A DNA stretch of 8,128 nucleotides from Candidatus Berkelbacteria bacterium. Its GTDB lineage: Bacteria > Patescibacteriota > UBA1384 > UBA12157 > JAENIV01. Under the pieces are notes generated by a model. It saw only the letters and a list, made by a program, of their open reading frames with translations. It searched no databases and was not told where the DNA came from. The translations under genes and the position numbers were made by a program. The stretch spans positions 1 to 8,128 of the forward strand of contig JAENIV010000027.1 of assembly GCA_016844295.1 (NCBI GenBank), read 5' to 3'. Positions 1 through 6,270 of this stretch are shown piece by piece (positions within the stretch are counted from its first letter, which is position 1; each line of letters begins with the position of its first letter).

Positions 1-426
1 TGTTTTTGACAAAGAATCTAGGTTAAAAATGATGTTACCTGAAGAACTTGGGCCGCCATCGGAAGAAAACCTTACCTCATTGTCAGTAATTGAAGAATCA
101 AGAGTTAAAACGGAATTATACGGCAGGCTAAAATTTTCCATAATAGTTTCACCTCCGTCGTTTTTTATCAATTGAAAAGTTGGAGGGTTAGCGGTCGGGT
201 TAAAACGAATAATATATTGATGTTGACTCGTGACGGCTTCTTCTTGGGCTTGACGCAGTTTATTAATAATTAACCGCGCTGAGCCCGAGAGTTGCCAAGA
301 CGGGAGAAAATTTTTGATAGTAGGTATCAGGGCAGCCATAATAATTGAAATTACGGCCATAACAACAATTAATTCTATAAATGAAAAACTTCTCAATTTA
401 TATTGAAATAAACTTCTCAATTCCAT
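1..426 (-). CDS. GspH/FimT-like type IV prepilin, 3' end cut by window edge
   Basis: This is a minor pilin or pseudopilin of the type IV pilus/type II secretion class, inserted in the inner membrane and processed by a prepilin peptidase. The visible 142 codons start with a 13-residue basic leader (MELRSLFQYKLRS). It is followed by FSFIELIVVMAVISIIMAAL, the class III N-terminal helix with the conserved Glu at mature position 5 (E18). The residue before the cleavage site is Ser13 rather than the usual Gly, which is tolerated in some pilins but atypical. The rest (SWQLSGSARLIINKLRQAQEEAVTSQ) matches the GspH/FimT pattern. The gene lies 30 bp downstream of pilC on the same strand and is surely co-transcribed. 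AAAGG sits 9 nt before the ATG at 426. The start lies inside a short tandem duplication. No stop occurs before position 1, so the C-terminus is missing. The pilin class is secure; the subtype is inferred. Confidence 0.85.
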   Translation of the reverse strand, partial: MELRSLFQYKLRSFSFIELIVVMAVISIIMAALIPTIKNFLPSWQLSGSARLIINKLRQAQEEAVTSQHQYIIRFNPTANPPTFQLIKNDGGETIMENFSLPYNSVLTLDSSITDNEVRFSSDGGPSSSGNIIFNLDSLSKT

Positions 427-435
427 CGAAATAAA
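389..435 (-). repeat. 23/24-nt tandem duplication over the prepilin start
   Basis: Two adjacent imperfect copies, 413-435 (23 nt) and 389-412 (24 nt), read on the minus strand as TTTATTTCGATGG... and TTTATTTCAATATA..., each ending in AATTGAGAAG. They encode the repeated Leu-Arg-Ser at residues 3-5 and 11-13 of the prepilin. Removing the first copy would fuse the upstream out-of-frame ATG (444-446, MKKGLF...) to the pilin frame as a conventional leader. Confidence 0.7.
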
Positions 436-456
436 CCTTTTTTCATATTTAAAATA

Positions 457-1677
457 TTACATCACGTTTACTAAGGAATAAATGGGCATGATCACTGAAG
501 CTACCACGAGACCGACACCGGCGCCAATAATAACGATTAAAATCGGTTCGATTAAGGTTGATAAATTACTAGTTTGGGTTTCTACTTCTTTATCAAAAAA
601 GTTAGCCATTGAAAGAAGGACATAATCGAGTTTGCCGCTTTTTTCACCGACGGCTACCAAGTGATAAATCATGGGCGGGAAAATATGTTGTTTTTTTAAG
701 GATTCGGAAAGTTGAATTCCATTTTCAATGTCTTTACCAATTCTTTTAAAGGCGTCTTGATAAACTTGGTTATTTACCACCTCGCCGACAGTATCAATAA
801 TATCAAGCATTGGGAGACCCGAGGCGACTAAACTTCCCATTGTGCGGTTAAATCTGGCCATATAAATTTTTTTGATTAACGGTCCGATTAAAGGAATTCT
901 TAATTTAAATTTGTCCCAAGACATTTTTCCGCTATCGGTGCGCGTCCATAAGCGCAGACCGATAACAATTACTAAAATTATTGCGATGAAAATATACCAG
1001 TATTTGAGAATGACATCACTCGTACCGAGTACTATCTTGGTTATAATTGGTAATTCGGCTCCAATATCGCTAAAAATAGCTTTCATTTGAGGGACAACAA
1101 AGATAAGCATGACAATAACAATTGCGAATAAAGCGACTATTACAACGACCGGATAAGTTAAAGCAGCTTTAATTTTGGAAATTAATTCGTAGTCTTTTTG
1201 GAGTTGATCCGATAATCTTTCAAGGTTTTCGTCGAGTTTGCCACTTTTTTCACCGGATCTGACCATGGCAACGTAGAGTTTCGAGAAAACTTTAGGATAC
1301 TTTTCGAGCGATTCAGACATTGGTTTTCCACCTTTTACGTCGGCAGAAACTTCCGAGATAATTTGGGCAAAGTTACTATTTTCCGTCTGTTCCTGTAAGG
1401 CCCCAAAGGCATCCATCAAGGGTAATCCGGCTTTTATCATCATGGCTAGTTGCTGGGTAAAAATGATCCGGTCTTTTAAGGACACTTTCCCACCGATAAA
1501 AGGAATCGAAATGCTTTTATGAATTCCACCTGGTAAATTGGACCCGAGTTTTTTAATTTCCAAGACAAATAATCCTTGCTCGTGAAGTTGTTTCGAGGCA
1601 ACGCCTTCGTTTACGGCCTCAATCACTCCGTTTTGTACTTGTCCGTCTTTTCCTTTGACAACGTAGGTAAATTGCAT
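457..1677 (-). CDS. pilC: Type IV pilus inner-membrane platform protein PilC/GspF
   Basis: This polytopic inner-membrane protein anchors the pilus machine and couples the cytoplasmic ATPase to pilin extraction. At 406 aa it has the normal family length. It carries the N-terminal FTYVVKGKDGQVQNGVIEA signature, which resembles the family's Y-x-A-x-x-x-x-G-x-x-x-x-G start. Two T2SSF repeats follow. The first (about 68-190) has FTQQLAMMIKAGLPLMDA and MVRSGEKSGKL; the second (about 270-398) has FNRTMGSLVASGLPMLD and VAVGEKSGKL. Predicted membrane helices lie at about 172-196, 223-245 and 373-400. The ATG is 2 nt after the pilB stop, and its AAAGGAT ribosome site overlaps the last pilB codons, so translation is probably coupled. 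It directly precedes the prepilin gene. No pilT-like retraction ATPase lies between pilB and pilC, where one often occurs. Family assignment is secure. Confidence 0.95.
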   Translation of the reverse strand: MQFTYVVKGKDGQVQNGVIEAVNEGVASKQLHEQGLFVLEIKKLGSNLPGGIHKSISIPFIGGKVSLKDRIIFTQQLAMMIKAGLPLMDAFGALQEQTENSNFAQIISEVSADVKGGKPMSESLEKYPKVFSKLYVAMVRSGEKSGKLDENLERLSDQLQKDYELISKIKAALTYPVVVIVALFAIVIVMLIFVVPQMKAIFSDIGAELPIITKIVLGTSDVILKYWYIFIAIILVIVIGLRLWTRTDSGKMSWDKFKLRIPLIGPLIKKIYMARFNRTMGSLVASGLPMLDIIDTVGEVVNNQVYQDAFKRIGKDIENGIQLSESLKKQHIFPPMIYHLVAVGEKSGKLDYVLLSMANFFDKEVETQTSNLSTLIEPILIVIIGAGVGLVVASVIMPIYSLVNVM

Positions 1678-1679
1678 TT

Positions 1680-3539
1680 TTAATCCTTTGTTACACGCCA
1701 GACTTCTTCAAGGGAAGTTAATCCGTCAAGGGCTTTTAAAATACCGTCTTGTTTCATGGTCACCATGCCGTTTTTAATTGCCTGATTACCTAATTCTGTT
1801 CCGGAGGCCTTTTTCGCGACCATTACTTTTAAATCATCCGACAAACTGAAGACTTCAAAAATTCCAATTCGTCCTTTGTAACCGGTGCCGGAACAGGTAT
1901 CACAACCTTTACCGTGAAGAAATTGAATTTTTGACGGTTTCTCAACATTTTTAGGTAAAATAGCCAATTCTTTTTGAGCCATATCTGACTCACCGGCTTC
2001 TATTTGTAATGGTTCTTTGCAAGTATCACAGATTTTGCGACATAATCTTTGGGCAACCACACAGTTAATTGACGAGTTAACCAAGAAGGGCTCAATTTTC
2101 ATATCTATTAAACGGGGAATCGCTCCCGCGGCATCGTTGGTATGTAAGGTTGATAAAACCACATGACCCGTTAAAGCGGCGTGGACCGCCATATCAGCAG
2201 TTTCATAATCACGAATTTCCCCGATCATAATGATGTCCGGGTCCTGGCGGACGATCGATCGTAGACCATTAGCGAAAGAAAAACCAATCTGGGAATGAAC
2301 TTGAGATTGATTGATACTTTGCATACGGTATTCGACCGGATCTTCCAAGGTAACGATATTAATCCCGACACTTTTAATTTTATCGATAACCGCATATAGG
2401 GTTGTCGTTTTGCCGGAACCTGTCGGCCCGGTGACTAAAATCATTCCGTGGGCTTTATGAATATTATCGTCAAGTGTCTGAAATGCTGTCCCGCGCAATC
2501 CTAATTGTTCCAAGGTCAAAATCCCCGCGGATTTATCTAAGATTCTTGCAACAATTTTTTCGCCGTTAACTGTCGGCAATGAAGATAAGCGAAAATCTAC
2601 CTCTGCCCCGTCCACGACTGTTTGGAAACGACCATCTTGGGGAAGTCTAGTCTCGTCAATCTTCATATTACATAGAATCTTAACTCTCGAAATAATTGCC
2701 GGGTGAATTTCTTTAGGTAAAGAAATGACTTTTCTTAAAATTCCATCAACTCTAAAACGGACGACCGTATCGTCCTCTTCGGGCTCAATATGAATATCTG
2801 AGGCTTTTTCTCTCACAGCCCGTTTAAATAGAGATTGAACTATTTTGGCCGCAGGGGCGGTTTCAATAATGTCTTCCTTTTTAGCAGTATCTGGGGCTTC
2901 TTGTTGGGGCTTTAAGTCTTCTTCTTCGGCTTCGGCTGATTCGACGATTTTTTTAAGTTCGGCAGACAAAGCAGCGTATTGATCCAAAACATGGTTTAAA
3001 TCTGCTTGGGTGCAAATTTTTATTTCCAATTCTTTACCGGTCTTTTTTTTGACAAATTCAATGGCTTCACGGTCTTCCGGATCTATCATGGCTACGGTAA
3101 GAGTGCTGCCTTTTTCTTCAAGTGGAACAACTTGATAAAAACGGGCGATATGTTCCGGTAAGGTTGAGAGAATCTTTTTCGGCACACTCGTTTTAGAAAG
3201 GTCAATGTAAGAAATATTATTTGTTGGAGTAAAAATAGCTTCAGTTCCATCTGCGCTTGGATTAGTTGTTAATTTCTCTTTAAATTCTGGACTCGGCCGA
3301 AATCTTGGTAAATCTTTTTCTAAAGACAAATACGTTTTCGAAGGATTTCTAACGTCTTTGATGGTCCGAGAAGGGTATTTAATCATAACGAAATTTCCAA
3401 AACCGGGAATGTTTACACTCCCTCCGTTAGAAAGTTCTTTGGAAATAATTGTTTGGATGACGTCTAAAGTTTTGGCGACTTTTTCTTGAGGTATACGAGA
3501 ATTTTTAGAAACCCGTTTTTTGAGTTCTGATGATGTCAT
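1680..3539 (-). CDS. pilB: HU/IHF-domain fused PilB/GspE-type pilus assembly ATPase
   Basis: This cytoplasmic hexameric ATPase powers pilin polymerisation. Of 619 aa, residues 1-90 are a full HU/IHF-type fold. They comprise helices ELKKRVSKNSRIPQEKVAKTLDVIQTIISK, the GFGNF turn (46-50), a basic arm with RNP (64-66, holding the DNA-intercalating Pro position), and the end LPRFRPSPEFKEKL. The later MshEN-like part is at about 108-190 (YIDLSKTSVPKKILSTLPEH). A Glu-rich linker (195-222) leads to the motor: Asp box SDIHIEPE (247-254), Walker A GPTGSGKT (371-378), Walker B DPDIIMIGEIRD (433-444), His box LTGHVVLSTLHTND (456-469), and zinc cysteines C504, C507, C546, C549. All motor motifs are intact. 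AGGATGGGG precedes the ATG. No Met occurs between residues 52 and 151, so a separate PilB start after the HU part is unlikely. PilB identity is near certain; HU fusion is strongly supported by sequence. Its function is unknown. Confidence 0.95.
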   Translation of the reverse strand: MTSSELKKRVSKNSRIPQEKVAKTLDVIQTIISKELSNGGSVNIPGFGNFVMIKYPSRTIKDVRNPSKTYLSLEKDLPRFRPSPEFKEKLTTNPSADGTEAIFTPTNNISYIDLSKTSVPKKILSTLPEHIARFYQVVPLEEKGSTLTVAMIDPEDREAIEFVKKKTGKELEIKICTQADLNHVLDQYAALSAELKKIVESAEAEEEDLKPQQEAPDTAKKEDIIETAPAAKIVQSLFKRAVREKASDIHIEPEEDDTVVRFRVDGILRKVISLPKEIHPAIISRVKILCNMKIDETRLPQDGRFQTVVDGAEVDFRLSSLPTVNGEKIVARILDKSAGILTLEQLGLRGTAFQTLDDNIHKAHGMILVTGPTGSGKTTTLYAVIDKIKSVGINIVTLEDPVEYRMQSINQSQVHSQIGFSFANGLRSIVRQDPDIIMIGEIRDYETADMAVHAALTGHVVLSTLHTNDAAGAIPRLIDMKIEPFLVNSSINCVVAQRLCRKICDTCKEPLQIEAGESDMAQKELAILPKNVEKPSKIQFLHGKGCDTCSGTGYKGRIGIFEVFSLSDDLKVMVAKKASGTELGNQAIKNGMVTMKQDGILKALDGLTSLEEVWRVTKD

Positions 3540-3569
3540 TTTTCCCCATCCTTTATATTTATCAAGTAT

Positions 3570-3578
3570 ATTTTATCA
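3570..3578 (-). promoter_or_regulatory. Candidate extended -10 promoter for the pilus operon
   Basis: On the minus strand the sequence reads TGATAAAAT, a TGn plus TAAAAT extended -10, about 30 nt upstream of the pilB ATG. No good -35 is visible. Overlapping alternatives (TATACT, TATAAA) exist in this AT-rich stretch, so the exact start is uncertain. Confidence 0.3.
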
Positions 3579-3582
3579 CAAT

Positions 3583-3610
3583 TTGAATTCATGAGCGAAT
3601 ACTATATAGT
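3583..3610 (+). promoter_or_regulatory. Candidate promoter for dnaX
   Basis: TTGAAT (3583-3588) and TATAGT (3605-3610) are separated by 16 bp. A transcript starting near 3617 would have a leader of about 88 nt before the preferred dnaX start at 3705 and would exclude the earlier ATG at 3591. This is a consensus match by eye only. Confidence 0.3.
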
Positions 3611-3704
3611 AATAGTGCAAAAGAAATTAGAAAATAGTTTGAGGAAATTGGAAATATTAGAACGGTTCAAATACCAATTTCTGTTTTCTTTTAACCAACT
3701 TCAT

Positions 3705-5273
3705 ATGGTTTTATATCGTAAATATCGTCCCCAAAAATTTGCCGATATTGTCGGCCAAGAGCACGTCACGAAAACTTTGACAAATGCCTTGGCAACTTTA
3801 AAATACGGCCACGCGTATTTATTTGCCGGCCCGAGGGGCTCAGGCAAAACAACCATTGCCCGGATTTTCGCTAAGGCCTTAAATTGTACAGGAAGAAAAC
3901 TTGCCAAAGACAGTTTCGAGCCCTGCAATAAATGTGCTTCGTGTAAAGAGATAACGTTGGGAAAATCAATGGATTTAATCGAAATTGACGCTGCCTCAAA
4001 CAGGGGAATCGATGAAATAAGGGAACTTCGCGATAAAATCCGCTTTTTACCGACTTCATCAAAATTTAAAATCTATATAATTGACGAAGTCCACATGCTT
4101 ACCAAGGAAGCTTTTAATGCTCTTTTAAAAACTCTGGAAGAACCACCGGCGCATGCCATATTTGTCATGGCGACTACCGAACCACAAAAAGTGTTACCGA
4201 CGATCCTTTCAAGGGTGCAAAGATACGATTTTCATAAAGCATCACAAGAAGAAATTAAAAAACTTTTAGACAGAATTTCAAAACAGGAAGATATTAAGAT
4301 TGACGAGGACGCTTTAAACCTTTTAGGACAACTTTCATTTGGATCTTATCGTGATTCATTATCTTTATTAGAGCAGGTGTCGTCAGTCAGACAAACAATT
4401 GCTTCGAGAATTACCTTAGAAGATGTCCAAGAAATTTTAGGCCTAGCACACGAAAAAAGCATTTTCGATTTTATTGAGATTCTATCCAAGAGAGATCGTA
4501 AATTAGCCTTTAGCTTTTTGGGAAAACTTTTTTATCAGGGGATTGATTTGGAAAATTTTACTTTAAAACTGGTGGAGATTTTTCGAAAAATCGCTCTTTA
4601 TAAAATAGGCCAAGATCAACTTTTTGATTTAACCAAGGAACAACAAGCCCAAGCCAAAGAAATTTCGGGTATTTTTACCATCGAGGAACTTTTTTCATAT
4701 ATTGGGAAATTTTCCGAATCTATTTTTAAAATTAAAGCCGCCAATTTACCGGTTTTGCCTTTAGAAATGGTGGTTTTTGAGATGACGGAGGCTAATATCT
4801 CAGAGAGCGAGCCGGGTAGTTTCAAAGTAAAGGATGCCCACGATAGTGCCCGCGGAGGCGAGGCGCATGGTCAAAGCCGAGCCGAGCGCTTAGGACCGGT
4901 TTCCTCGCCGGGGAAACCGAGTCCGGTATCTTTGAAGGCTACTGGTGAGCGTACTTTCTCACAAACGTTATGGCCGGAAATCATCAAAGAGGCGAGATCT
5001 CACAATTACTCTTTAGCCGCCCTTTTGCGCGACGCGGCCATTGCCGGCGAAGAAGAGGGTACAATTACTTTGGCTTTTAAATTTAAATTTCATGCGGATG
5101 TGATTTCCGGCAAACGCAATACTCAAGTTATTGAGGAAATAATTACAAAAATTACCGGTTCTCAATATAAAGTTCTTTGCACGGTCGACCCCGGGGTAGT
5201 AATCAAAAAACCCCTTGACCCAGACGAAGAGTTGCTCAATGGCGCGAAGGAAGTATTCGAGGTCGAGGAGTAA
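3705..5273 (+). CDS. dnaX: DNA polymerase III clamp-loader subunit tau/gamma (DnaX)
   Basis: This AAA+ ATPase of the replicative clamp loader opens and loads the sliding clamp. From the chosen ATG it has 522 aa. The start MVLYRKYRPQKFADIVGQEH matches family N-termini exactly. Walker A is GPRGSGKT (42-49), zinc cysteines are C61, C74, C77 and C80, Walker B is DEVH (127-130), sensor 1 lies in ATTEP (156-160), then SRVQ (169-172) and sensor 2 GSYRDSLSLLEQ with R216. A clamp-loader helical domain runs to about 365, then an odd GC-rich Gly/Ser/Arg/Pro linker (about 370-410). The C-terminal domain (about 418-497) has WPEIIKEARSHNYSLAALLR. The frame stays open upstream to an ATG at 3591, adding 38 residues unlike DnaX. 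Neither start has a clear Shine-Dalgarno. No slippery heptamer for a gamma frameshift was found. The gene is divergent from the pilus operon. Identity is secure. Confidence 0.95.
   Translation: MVLYRKYRPQKFADIVGQEHVTKTLTNALATLKYGHAYLFAGPRGSGKTTIARIFAKALNCTGRKLAKDSFEPCNKCASCKEITLGKSMDLIEIDAASNRGIDEIRELRDKIRFLPTSSKFKIYIIDEVHMLTKEAFNALLKTLEEPPAHAIFVMATTEPQKVLPTILSRVQRYDFHKASQEEIKKLLDRISKQEDIKIDEDALNLLGQLSFGSYRDSLSLLEQVSSVRQTIASRITLEDVQEILGLAHEKSIFDFIEILSKRDRKLAFSFLGKLFYQGIDLENFTLKLVEIFRKIALYKIGQDQLFDLTKEQQAQAKEISGIFTIEELFSYIGKFSESIFKIKAANLPVLPLEMVVFEMTEANISESEPGSFKVKDAHDSARGGEAHGQSRAERLGPVSSPGKPSPVSLKATGERTFSQTLWPEIIKEARSHNYSLAALLRDAAIAGEEEGTITLAFKFKFHADVISGKRNTQVIEEIITKITGSQYKVLCTVDPGVVIKKPLDPDEELLNGAKEVFEVEE
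4893..4924 (+). repeat. GC-rich hairpin inside the dnaX linker
   Basis: GGACCGGTTTCC (4893-4904) pairs with GGAAACCG (4912-4919) plus GTCC (4921-4924) around a 7-nt loop. This gives a 12-bp stem with one bulged A at 4920. It lies in a GC-rich island (about 4836-4926) unlike the surrounding AT-rich gene and encodes the low-complexity linker of DnaX. It may be an inserted palindromic element or a pause structure. Confidence 0.6.
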
Positions 5274-5449
5274 AATAATAATCTAAACTTGTTCGCCGAA
5301 GCCTTCTTGGTCATCGTAGTTTTAACGAAGATGGGAGGTTTTGAAGCGGAAGAGTAATGACTCATCTATCAAACTAATCTTTAAGTATGCTATTTCGGGG
5401 TATTTCGTGAAGGTATAGAGCAATTAAAAAATCATCTAAAAATAAAATT
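5274..5449. other. Intergenic region between dnaX and the PaaX-like gene
   Basis: No convincing gene was found here. The stretch holds a 30-nt sequence (5331-5360) that recurs at 6299-6330, and only weak, bulged hairpins after the dnaX stop. No intrinsic terminator with a T-tract is visible, so how dnaX transcription ends is unclear. The right end becomes strongly AT-rich as it approaches the operator and promoter of the next gene. Confidence 0.5.
5331..5360 (+). repeat. Direct repeat A flanking the PaaX-like module
   Basis: It begins ATGGGAGGTTTTGAAGCGG and continues AAGAGTAATGA. The partner at 6299-6330 matches at about 25 of 32 aligned positions, with most substitutions being transitions plus two single-base gaps. 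Both copies share the orientation. Confidence 0.5.
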
Positions 5450-5478
5450 ATCTCCAATATACGCTCGAGCATATATTG
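5450..5478. promoter_or_regulatory. Palindromic operator 1 at the PaaX-like gene promoter
   Basis: Positions 5455-5478 form a 24-bp dyad centred between 5466 and 5467, with one mismatched pair (C5462/A5471). The core reads ATACGCTCGAGCATAT. It sits at the -35 position of the promoter, where a bound dimer would block RNA polymerase. Together with the preceding ATCTCC, the 25 nt 5450-5474 match 6143-6167 at 21 positions. The likeliest ligand is the adjacent regulator, by inference. Confidence 0.65.
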
Positions 5479-5487
5479 TGGTATAAT
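5479..5487 (+). promoter_or_regulatory. Extended -10 promoter of the PaaX-like gene
   Basis: TGGTATAAT combines a TGn extension with a consensus TATAAT (5482-5487). No TTGACA-like -35 lies 17 bp upstream; the operator palindrome occupies that place. A start near 5494 leaves only about 6 nt before the ATG at 5500, so the transcript would be nearly leaderless. Confidence 0.6.
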
Positions 5488-5499
5488 ATAAACTAAACT

Positions 5500-6093
5500 A
5501 TGGATGAAATCCAAATTGAAAAAACTAAAATTATTTCTCGGCAGATTTTGCTTTATTTTATTGACTTTTTTAGATTGACCCATACAGGGATTGATAAGAA
5601 GGGTATTTATAAAATTGCCATAAAAGAATACGACAAATTTCGCGAAAAAGATAAAATTAGATTTAGCAGAGAGATTTATCGGCTTAAACAAAAAGGATTT
5701 ATCAAAAAGTATCTTGATGGTCAAGAACAATATCTTGAGTTAACCACTAAAGGAAAAGAAATGGTGAAAAAATATATAGTTGCCGGTCTAAAAATTGATA
5801 CACCTTCTTTATGGGATAAAAAATGGCGGATTGTCATTTACGATATTTCTAATGATAAAAAAAACGAACGTGAATTTCTCCGCCGAAAATTGCAAGAAAT
5901 TGGTTTTATTAAAATTCAAGAAAGCGTTTTCGTTTATCCATTCGAGTGTCTGGAGACGATCAATGCGCTTAGGGGGATGTTCTACTTAGGCCCACATGTT
6001 CAATATATTATAGCTGAAAGAATTGAAACTGAACAGAATTTGATAAAAAAATTTTTAGACAGAGGTATTTTGAGTAATCATCATATAAAATAG
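5500..6093 (+). CDS. PaaX-like transcriptional regulator with Cas2-like domain
   Basis: This is a probable DNA-binding repressor. Of its 197 aa, residues about 10-90 look like a winged helix (ISRQILLYFIDFFRLTHTG, then REIYRLKQKGFIKKY and a wing ending LELTTKGKEMVKKY). Residues 108-190 form the ferredoxin-like PaaX central/Cas2-like fold: WRIVIYDISNDKKNEREFLR, LQEIGFIKIQESVFVYPFEC. It is shorter than classical PaaX (about 300 aa) and lacks the C-terminal domain. Such short forms are common in CPR genomes and are often mislabelled Cas2. No CRISPR array or other cas gene is in the window, and the HTH argues for regulation. There is no Shine-Dalgarno before the ATG, consistent with the very short leader. 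A palindrome overlaps its promoter and recurs downstream, suggesting autoregulation. Effector and targets are unknown. Confidence 0.8.
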   Translation: MDEIQIEKTKIISRQILLYFIDFFRLTHTGIDKKGIYKIAIKEYDKFREKDKIRFSREIYRLKQKGFIKKYLDGQEQYLELTTKGKEMVKKYIVAGLKIDTPSLWDKKWRIVIYDISNDKKNEREFLRRKLQEIGFIKIQESVFVYPFECLETINALRGMFYLGPHVQYIIAERIETEQNLIKKFLDRGILSNHHIK

Positions 6094-6142
6094 TTCGATA
6101 ACAAAATAGTCTAATAGCACTCAAGAGTTTTAATAGATGATA

Positions 6143-6176
6143 ATCTCCAAAATATGTTCGAGCATAAAACGGAGAT
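6143..6176. promoter_or_regulatory. Palindromic operator 2, second copy of the regulator site
   Basis: An outer dyad ATCTCC/GGAGAT (with its flanking bases) surrounds an inner 14-bp core TATGTTCGAGCATA, which has one mismatched pair. All parts share one centre, between 6159 and 6160. The left 25 nt match operator 1 at 21 positions. It lies 49 bp after the PaaX-like stop. Upstream TGATAATCT (6138-6146) could be a weak extended -10. Confidence 0.55.
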
Positions 6177-6270
6177 AATATCAAAAAATAATAATAAGAA
6201 TAGGTTGGAAATTTTAGAGGTGGAGTTAAGATTATTGAAGTTAGAACTAAAACTATGGGGTTATTTTTAA
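6154..6270 (+). CDS. Possible small protein, 38 aa, unproven
   Basis: An ATG inside operator 2 opens a 38-codon frame ending at TAA 6268-6270. The product begins MFEHKTEIISKNNNKNR and continues into a Leu/Glu-rich segment with residues such as LEILEVELRLL before ending WGYF. There is no Shine-Dalgarno. A weak extended -10 (6138-6146) would give a leaderless message, as at the PaaX-like gene. It matches no family I recognise and could be chance in AT-rich DNA. Confidence 0.15.
   Translation: MFEHKTEIISKNNNKNRLEILEVELRLLKLELKLWGYF

Noticed and set aside
872..1090. 72-codon plus-strand frame inside pilC
   Set aside because: It is antisense to conserved membrane-helix and platform sequence of PilC and is a frame shadow.
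4836..4926. Programmed -1 frameshift in dnaX producing a gamma form
   Set aside because: The hairpin is suggestive, but no in-frame X XXY YYZ heptamer or long A-run precedes it at the right distance.
5162..5365. 67-codon minus-strand frame overlapping the dnaX end
   Set aside because: Most of it is antisense to conserved dnaX sequence and no ribosome site or family similarity is visible.
5374..5730. 118-codon open frame on the minus strand opposite the PaaX-like gene start
   Set aside because: It is antisense to a well supported gene, rich in Phe/Leu/Ile from AT-rich DNA, resembles no family, and crosses the operator and promoter.
5500..6093. Annotation as CRISPR-associated Cas2
   Set aside because: The N-terminal winged helix, the length of 197 aa and the absence of repeats or cas1 favour a PaaX-like regulator.
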